Positions 58,876 through 64,000 of a stretch of DNA of 64,000 nucleotides are shown one piece after another. The position numbers were made by a program, and so were the translations under genes. Below the pieces are notes generated by a model. It was not told where the DNA came from and ran no database searches. It saw nothing but the letters and a program-made list of their open reading frames with translations. This DNA comes from Okeania sp. KiyG1 (lineage in GTDB: Bacteria > Cyanobacteriota > Cyanobacteriia > Cyanobacteriales > Microcoleaceae). Every line of letters begins with the position of its first letter. The first letter of the stretch is position 1. The DNA is taken from assembly GCF_014132355.1 (NCBI RefSeq), contig NZ_BLZO01000059.1, forward strand, positions 1 through 64,000. Reading direction: 5' to 3'.

Positions 58876-60762
58876 TTCTACTGAGTAGTGGGGAGTAGGG
58901 AGTGGGGAGTAGGGAGTGGGGAGTAGGGGGAGTAGGGGAGTGGGGAGTAGGGGGAGTGGGGAGTAGGGGAGTAGGGGGAGTAGGGGAGTAGGGGAGAATA
59001 AATATTAAATCCCGTAGTAGAAGCTCCACAGCTAAAACTGTGCAGTCTTATTTTTGTTTCTAGGTGTCTTTTTCTCCCCACACTTCCCACGCTTCCCACT
59101 CTCCCCACACTTCCCACTCTCCCCACACTTCCCACACTTCCCACACTCTCCATCAATTTTTTTCTAGTGACAATAAATTGACCCTGCCTTTTTATATACA
59201 GGACTTACACAAATTAACCTTGAAAACGCCATATATAGGGGTAAATGGCATTTGTGCTCCGCAGAGCTGCCGAATGGTGTCCTTACTGGATTTAGTGTCC
59301 GTGCGTAAGTCCTGATATAGAATCCGGTTATATAGTATATGTTATATGTTTATAACTATACTTCAAGCCTTAAATCTCACCCACTCCCCCACTCCCCTAC
59401 TCCCCTACTTCCCCAACTATATAATAGGTATTCAACCGGATTTGATATTAGGGGGTATCAAAGAAGGATCGAAGCACAACTTTTTTGATTACCAGTAATT
59501 AACCAACATGATATAAAAGGGTTCAAACTAGCTCTTAAAATCAGGGGACTAGCGAACGCTAATTAGACGAATAAATCAAGTATTTATGGCTGCTAATTGA
59601 TTTTTATAGAAGGCCAATAAAGATGATTAATGAAAGTGTCATTTCAGTTATCAGTTAGCCTCCTTCAGAGGAGCTACGCTACAGTACCTCTGTCTGTTTG
59701 CGCAGCATGACCTAGGAAAGCCAGAGGCTTGAAAATACTGAATCGAATATTTTTTTCATCCCCTTAAAAGAGGAGGTTTTAGACCCTATTTTTTGGTAAA
59801 ACTGGCAACTTATATATACTTATCAGGACTTACGCACAGACACTAAATCCAGTGAGGATGAATGTCATTCGCCCCTACATATGGCGTTTTCAAGGTTGAT
59901 TTGCGTAAGTCCTGTTATATCAATGAACCTGCGGAATTTACTTATAGTGGTTCTAACATAAATATACTACAGTTGCCAAAGCATTTGTCTACTCTCTGCT
60001 CCCTAAATCCTTTATCCTAAGCCCAATAAAGAATTATTTTGTAGTCTACTTCAAAGAAAAATTCTGTAGATTATGAAAATATCTATTGACAACTTAATCT
60101 AAAGATTGTTACGATAATTGTCGTATAGATTCATTAAATAAATATCTCCGTTAAAATACTGAGTTCAGATGGTAAGAAAAAAACATACTCAAATTAAGTA
60201 TGAATCAGTTAGTCTTGAGCGATATTTGTGGTAATATTAAATTAGCTAAGATTATAAATTAGCTGAGATTAAGTTACGAGCGATGAGTTAGACTATGATT
60301 GAGTTATTCGCTCATGATTTTGATTCACCGATTTATTATCCTACTTAAAGCCCAGTTTCATCAGTAAAACTTCATTTAAGTTAGGTCGTGTGTAAATACC
60401 TTCTCAAGAATGAACTCTGCTAATCAATAATTCCTAGATGCGCCTGCTTGTGCTTTAACTCTTTGTACAATCCCATAAATAAAAGCCTGGATAGAGAAAC
60501 CAATAGAGAACACTGACAATATCTTCTATTGATTACTCGATCACAGACCGATTGATGCCTTTCGCTTTTAAAATATCGAATTGCTGTTTCTAGTAGCAAT
60601 TCTAGAGTTAGTTTGTGGTTCAGTTTTACTAAACTTAGCCACCTCATCCAACATGGATATGTGTAGACATCTACTACTTATTGTAATAGATTCTTTCTAT
60701 CTTGTTGGTGATATGAGTCATGTAAACTTGTGATTTCAATCCCTCAATAGGAGAAAATACAA
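58876..60762. repeat. 1.9 kb gap of repeats between ubiD and the ammonia-lyase gene
   Basis: GGGGAGTAGGGAGT tract (58889-58995), a partial GACTGACACAGC-type MITE near 59021 with CACTTCCCA repeats, CAGGACTTACAC MITEs at 59199-59314 (flanks ATATA) and about 59824-59917, a GTTTGCGCAGCATGACCTAG block near 59697, and AACCGGATTTGATAT ends near 59330 and 59440. From 60000 to 60740 I see no repeat and no supported gene; a 75-aa minus-strand ORF at 60420 is doubtful. The promoter of the lyase gene should lie here. Confidence 0.6.
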
Positions 60763-62559
60763 TTGAGAAATAAATTCCTGAACAACCAACCCCTTCAAAA
60801 ATCGACAGGGAATAAAAGTTATTCATCTCTCTACAATCAGAGTCTCAAAGTCAAAACTGCACCTAGTATTGACAACAATTTCTTCATCAGGAAATCCCAA
60901 TCTGCTCAAAAATCAAGCTCCATAGTTGTTGGCGAACATAATCTCACTCTCACACAGGTAGCGGAGGTAGCAAAATTAGGAGCCCCAGTTACACTCACAA
61001 AACGTCTAGATATCTGCCAAGGTATCCAAGACTCTTGCAACTATATTACCAACGCCGTAGAAACCGGAAAATCAATTTACGGAGTCACCACAGGATTTGG
61101 TGGTATGGGTAATACAGCTATTTCCTGTGAAGATGCTGCTGCTTTGCAAGAAAACCTCATTTGGTTTCTCAAAACGGGAGCTGGAAATCGACTCCCTATT
61201 GCAGATGTTCGTGCTGCTATGCTGTTGCGGATGAACTCTCATACAAAAGGTGCCTCTGGTATTCGGTACGAATTAATCCAACGTATGGCAATATTCCTCA
61301 ACGAAGGAATTACCCCTCATGTGTATGATTTAGGTTCCATTGGTGCTAGTGGGGATCTAGTCCCTCTGGCACATATTACTGGAGCATTACTAGGTTTAGA
61401 TCCAGCATTTACTGTAGATTTCAAAGGTACAGAAATCTCAGCTATTGAAGCTCTTAACCGACTTAAATTACCAACCTTGTCCTTGTGTGCTAAGGAAGGG
61501 TTAGCAATGGTTAATGGTACTTCTGTGATGACTGGAATAGCTGCCAATTGTGTAAATGACGCTCATTCATTATTTTCTGTAGCTATTGCAACTCACGCAT
61601 TAATGATACAAGCACTGGGCGGTACGAATCAGTCATTTCATCCATTTATTCATGGATTGAAACCTCACCCCGGTCAAGTTTGGGTAGCAGAACAAATGGT
61701 TAATTTGCTGTCTGGGTCCTATTTGAGTTGTGATGAGTTGAATGGTGATAATCACTTTGATGGTTGTGATTTGATTCAAGACCGTTATTCTATACGCTGT
61801 TTACCGCAGTATTTGGGTCCCGTGGTAGATGGTTTGTGGGATATTGCTGGTCAGATAGAGACAGAAATTAATTCTGTGACTGATAATCCCTTAATTGATG
61901 CCAAATGTCAAAGTAGCTATCATGGCGGTAATTTTCTGGGTCAATATGTAGGAGTCGGAATGGACAGATTGCGCTATTTGATTGGGTTAATTGCTAAACA
62001 TCTAGATGTTCAAATTGCTCTGTTAGTTACTCCTGAATTTAATGGTGGATTACCTGCTTCTTTGGTGGGCAATACTCAACGAAAAGTGAATATGGGATTG
62101 AAGGGTTTGCAAATTGCGGGCAATTCGATTATGCCTTTGTTGACTTTTTATGGGAATTCTCTAGCTGACCGTTTTCCTACTCATGCGGAACAGTTTAATC
62201 AGAATATTAATAGTCAAGGATTTGGTTCTGCTAATTTGACACGAACTTCTATTAATTTATTTCGACAATATTTAGCGATCGCTTTGATTTTTGCTGTCCA
62301 AGCAGTGGAGCAAAAAAATTATCTACTTTTTGGTAATTATGATGTAGAAAAAAACTTGTCACCTGCAACTAAAGTTTTGTATAATAAAGTCAGAGAACTG
62401 TTAGGAAAACCTGTATCAAAAGAAAAGTCCTTGATATGGGATGATTGTGAACAAAGTTTAGATATTTATATTTCGCTAATTGTAGATGATTTGAGTGCTC
62501 CTGGTCAGATTAGTCAAGCTGTTTCTAATATTTTTGCTGAATTGATGAATGAAAAATAA
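60763..62559 (+). CDS. phenylalanine ammonia-lyase, MIO-dependent (Anabaena type)
   Basis: A 598-residue member of the HAL/PAL family, very similar to Anabaena variabilis PAL, which turns L-Phe into trans-cinnamate and ammonia. The cofactor-forming triad is A195-S196-G197 (GSIGASGDLVPL). IYGVTTGFGGMGN carries the catalytic Tyr loop. F135-L136 in LIWFLKTGAG equals F107-L108 of Anabaena PAL and favours Phe over Tyr or His. TNQSFHPFIHGLKPHPGQ, QDRYSIRCLPQYLGP, SVTDNPLID and HAEQFNQNINSQG are conserved. The start is a TTG with AGGAG eight bases upstream; a ~28-residue N-terminal extension is weakly conserved. It stands alone. Confidence 0.92.
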   Translation: MRNKFLNNQPLQKSTGNKSYSSLYNQSLKVKTAPSIDNNFFIRKSQSAQKSSSIVVGEHNLTLTQVAEVAKLGAPVTLTKRLDICQGIQDSCNYITNAVETGKSIYGVTTGFGGMGNTAISCEDAAALQENLIWFLKTGAGNRLPIADVRAAMLLRMNSHTKGASGIRYELIQRMAIFLNEGITPHVYDLGSIGASGDLVPLAHITGALLGLDPAFTVDFKGTEISAIEALNRLKLPTLSLCAKEGLAMVNGTSVMTGIAANCVNDAHSLFSVAIATHALMIQALGGTNQSFHPFIHGLKPHPGQVWVAEQMVNLLSGSYLSCDELNGDNHFDGCDLIQDRYSIRCLPQYLGPVVDGLWDIAGQIETEINSVTDNPLIDAKCQSSYHGGNFLGQYVGVGMDRLRYLIGLIAKHLDVQIALLVTPEFNGGLPASLVGNTQRKVNMGLKGLQIAGNSIMPLLTFYGNSLADRFPTHAEQFNQNINSQGFGSANLTRTSINLFRQYLAIALIFAVQAVEQKNYLLFGNYDVEKNLSPATKVLYNKVRELLGKPVSKEKSLIWDDCEQSLDIYISLIVDDLSAPGQISQAVSNIFAELMNEK

Positions 62560-62647
62560 TTACAAAACTCTTCGTTTTTAGTTTGTTTTGAAAATTATGA
62601 GTAAAGTTTAGGTTATACAATATTATCCCCTATATCTTTACTCATAA

Positions 62648-62806
62648 TATCATGTCCGCTGGGGCGCGTTTGTGTAAACCCAAAGGTGAATATCTACAAG
62701 AAATTTAAGTTTTTTTCTTGCTCTTAGGTATTCCTGACTGTTCCCTGTTCCCAGCTCCGGTGTTCCCTACTCTTGCTATACAATACCGATGCTACCGGAC
62801 ATGATA
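62648..62806. mobile_element. TATCATGTCCG MITE, with TSD TAA
   Basis: 159 bp, ends TATCATGTCCGCTGGG and CTACCGGACATGATA, flanked by TAA on both sides (62645-62647 and 62807-62809). Same family and same target as 54112-54540, but a different and shorter interior. Confidence 0.8.
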
Positions 62807-63271
62807 TAAGAGGATTATTTTGAATATTTACGACTCGCTAGAAACAACACAGAGAAAAAAAGAGGTAAAGTTGCCAGGTAAAGCGAAATAATCGTTACTC
62901 AGACTGATATGAAATATCGGTTATACAGTTACCTTCAACACTACCTTTATTAATCGGGATTTACGCAAAATTCTGACTTATATGCTACCTGTGGTTTAAG
63001 CTCAGTTGCAGCGCAACCTACTAATTATTCTGGCAGTCTTGCAACCGTAATGGTATTGATTGAACTGGGAACAAATTACCTAATGATGTCAGCTCTGATT
63101 AGGGTTTGCGTATGGAAAGTCTTTTTGCTGGGGTAGGAGACAACTCACCCCTCGCCCCTCCTGGGAGGGGCTATCCCTTACCCATAACTCCTGAAACCCT
63201 TGTGGGAGGGTGGGGAGGATGGGGAGGATGGGGAGGATGGGGAGGAGCGGGAGGAAGAATCCTGTCTACAG

Positions 63272-63549
63272 GTAAGCATTCAGCTATTAGCAGTCAGCTA
63301 TCAGCTATCATGATGAGGTTTTAATGAATATAGACTGTTGAGTGCCAGCTTTTATAGTTAGTAGTCGTGTAAAAATAACTTGAACAGTTTTTTTAATGGA
63401 AGCTATATTTAACAATTTATCCCAGATAAAATTTGTACAACTTATTCTTACATGGCTCCTTAAGTATAAATTCTGCCTAAATTAGTAAAGCTTTTATCTA
63501 AAACTAAAAGCAATAGCTGATGGCTAATAGCTGACAGCTGAATGCTTAC
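63272..63549. mobile_element. MITE, GTAAGCATTCAGC family, with perfect 8-bp TSD
   Basis: 278 bp, ends GTAAGCATTCAGCTATTAGC and AGCTGACAGCTGAATGCTTAC, flanked by GTCTACAG at 63264-63271 and 63550-63557. The interior is the reverse complement of most of 29696-29993. Confidence 0.88.
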
Positions 63550-63845
63550 GTCTACAGTTATCAAAAAAACGTATTTTTCAATACATTTTTCTCCCGAAAA
63601 AGACGAACTAAGACTTACCCATAACTTGTCAATTTAGTCAAGTTTTATGTTAAGAAATATGTGGGTAAAGCATAGCCAGGAGGGGAGGGGAAGACAGGAT
63701 AAATGGGAATTTACAGGAGGTAGGAGTAAGAATTGTAAGAATGATTTTTCTGCCCAACTATGCGCCTAAAATGGCTTTGTTGCATGAAAGTATATAGCTG
63801 CGACTAGACTCCCGAGATGTACTTCATAATGGGCGGAAACTGCTG

Positions 63846-63988
63846 TAACTATTGGACAATAGATAAATCAAACATCAATCTCCCGAAAGTGAACGTACGC
63901 TTGACTCTGACTCTATCTAAACTCAACATAACTATTGGACAATAGATAAATCAAACATCAATCTCCCGAAAGTGAGCGTACGCTTGAG
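63846..63988. repeat. 60-bp direct repeat, two copies, at the window edge
   Basis: 63846-63905 and 63929-63988 are identical over about 60 bases except for one base (GAACGTACGC against GAGCGTACGC), separated by 23 bases. Each starts with TAACTATTGGACAATAG, which contains the palindrome CTATTGGACAATAG. The array may continue past the window. Confidence 0.8.
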
Positions 63989-64000
63989 TAAGGGACTAGC

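Larger units (their letters stand above)
62560..63845. other. repeat-rich gap at the right side of the window
   Basis: Carries the TATCATGTCCG MITE (62648-62806), a lone TAGGGTTTGCG end at about 63100, a GGGGAGGATG tandem tract near 63210-63245, and the 63272-63549 MITE. The rest is unassigned and shows no gene I can support. Confidence 0.5.

Noticed and set aside
60420-60647. 75-aa minus-strand ORF upstream of the ammonia-lyase
   Set aside because: Cannot be linked to a family and has no clear RBS; a transposase remnant is possible but not supported.
63846-63988. CRISPR array
   Set aside because: Only two units, about 60 bases each with a 23-base spacer and a single mismatch; unit size and number do not fit, and no cas gene is present in the window.

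Overview
The window comes from a low-GC, repeat-laden cyanobacterium, most likely filamentous and of the Trichodesmium/Okeania/Moorena sort. The evidence is the scattered GCGATCGC (HIP1) octamers, tocopherol-pathway genes, an lpxC-fabZ-lpxA-lpxB cluster, an Anabaena-type phenylalanine ammonia-lyase, cyanobacterial TnpB and IS701-type transposase remains, and very low coding density. No rRNA, tRNA or CRISPR array was seen. The genus is inference; the phylum is well supported.

Layout. 0.3-8 kb: small Cys-containing protein, gamma-tocopherol methyltransferase, K+ uptake genes ktrB and ktrA, homogentisate phytyltransferase, and a small conserved gene split by a miniature transposable element (MITE). 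8-14 kb: two STAND-type ATPases on the minus strand, one a fusion of ATPase, TPR repeats, one membrane segment and a periplasmic-binding domain, separated by a four-copy ~220 bp tandem array. 15-20 kb: an island of visibly higher GC with a LodA-like quinoprotein oxidase, its LodB flavoprotein, a secreted protein and an unrecognised 220-aa protein. 20.5-23.5 kb: an NCS1 transporter fused to a histidine kinase. 24-27 kb: a CoiA-like gene shredded by five insertions and a tandem duplication. 27-28.6 kb: cobA-hemD fusion. 29-33.5 kb: TnpB remnants, a DUF2809 membrane protein and small genes. 33.6-41.7 kb: the lipid A genes, split between lpxA and lpxB by an IS701-type element and the remains of an OmpA-like gene. 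41.8-46.8 kb: pstS, pstC, pstA, pstB. 47-50 kb: a broken TnpB beside a cutA-like stub, and a DUF1350 gene. 50-53.2 kb: an unassigned operon of an HTH regulator, a beta-rich protein, a degenerate ATP-grasp-like protein and an ATP-grasp ligase. 54.6-62.6 kb: a zinc-ribbon/NYN protein, a ubiD-family gene and PAL. The rest is repeats.

Two themes cut across the window. First, at least eight MITE-like families are present; several have target-site duplications (TSDs) readable directly (8 bp, TANTTA, ~5 bp AT-rich, TAA, TTA), and some interrupt genes or each other. Second, about a dozen otherwise normal genes carry single-base indels in short A/T runs. Because conserved genes (ktrB, hpt, pstB, ubiD) are among them, read error is at least as likely as true decay; such genes are given as CDS with the break noted.

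Leading candidates for something undescribed are the ATP-grasp pair operon, the STAND-TPR-TM-binding-protein fusion, the LodAB island with its two unknown neighbours, and the 8-bp microsatellite that adds an in-frame octapeptide repeat to lpxC.
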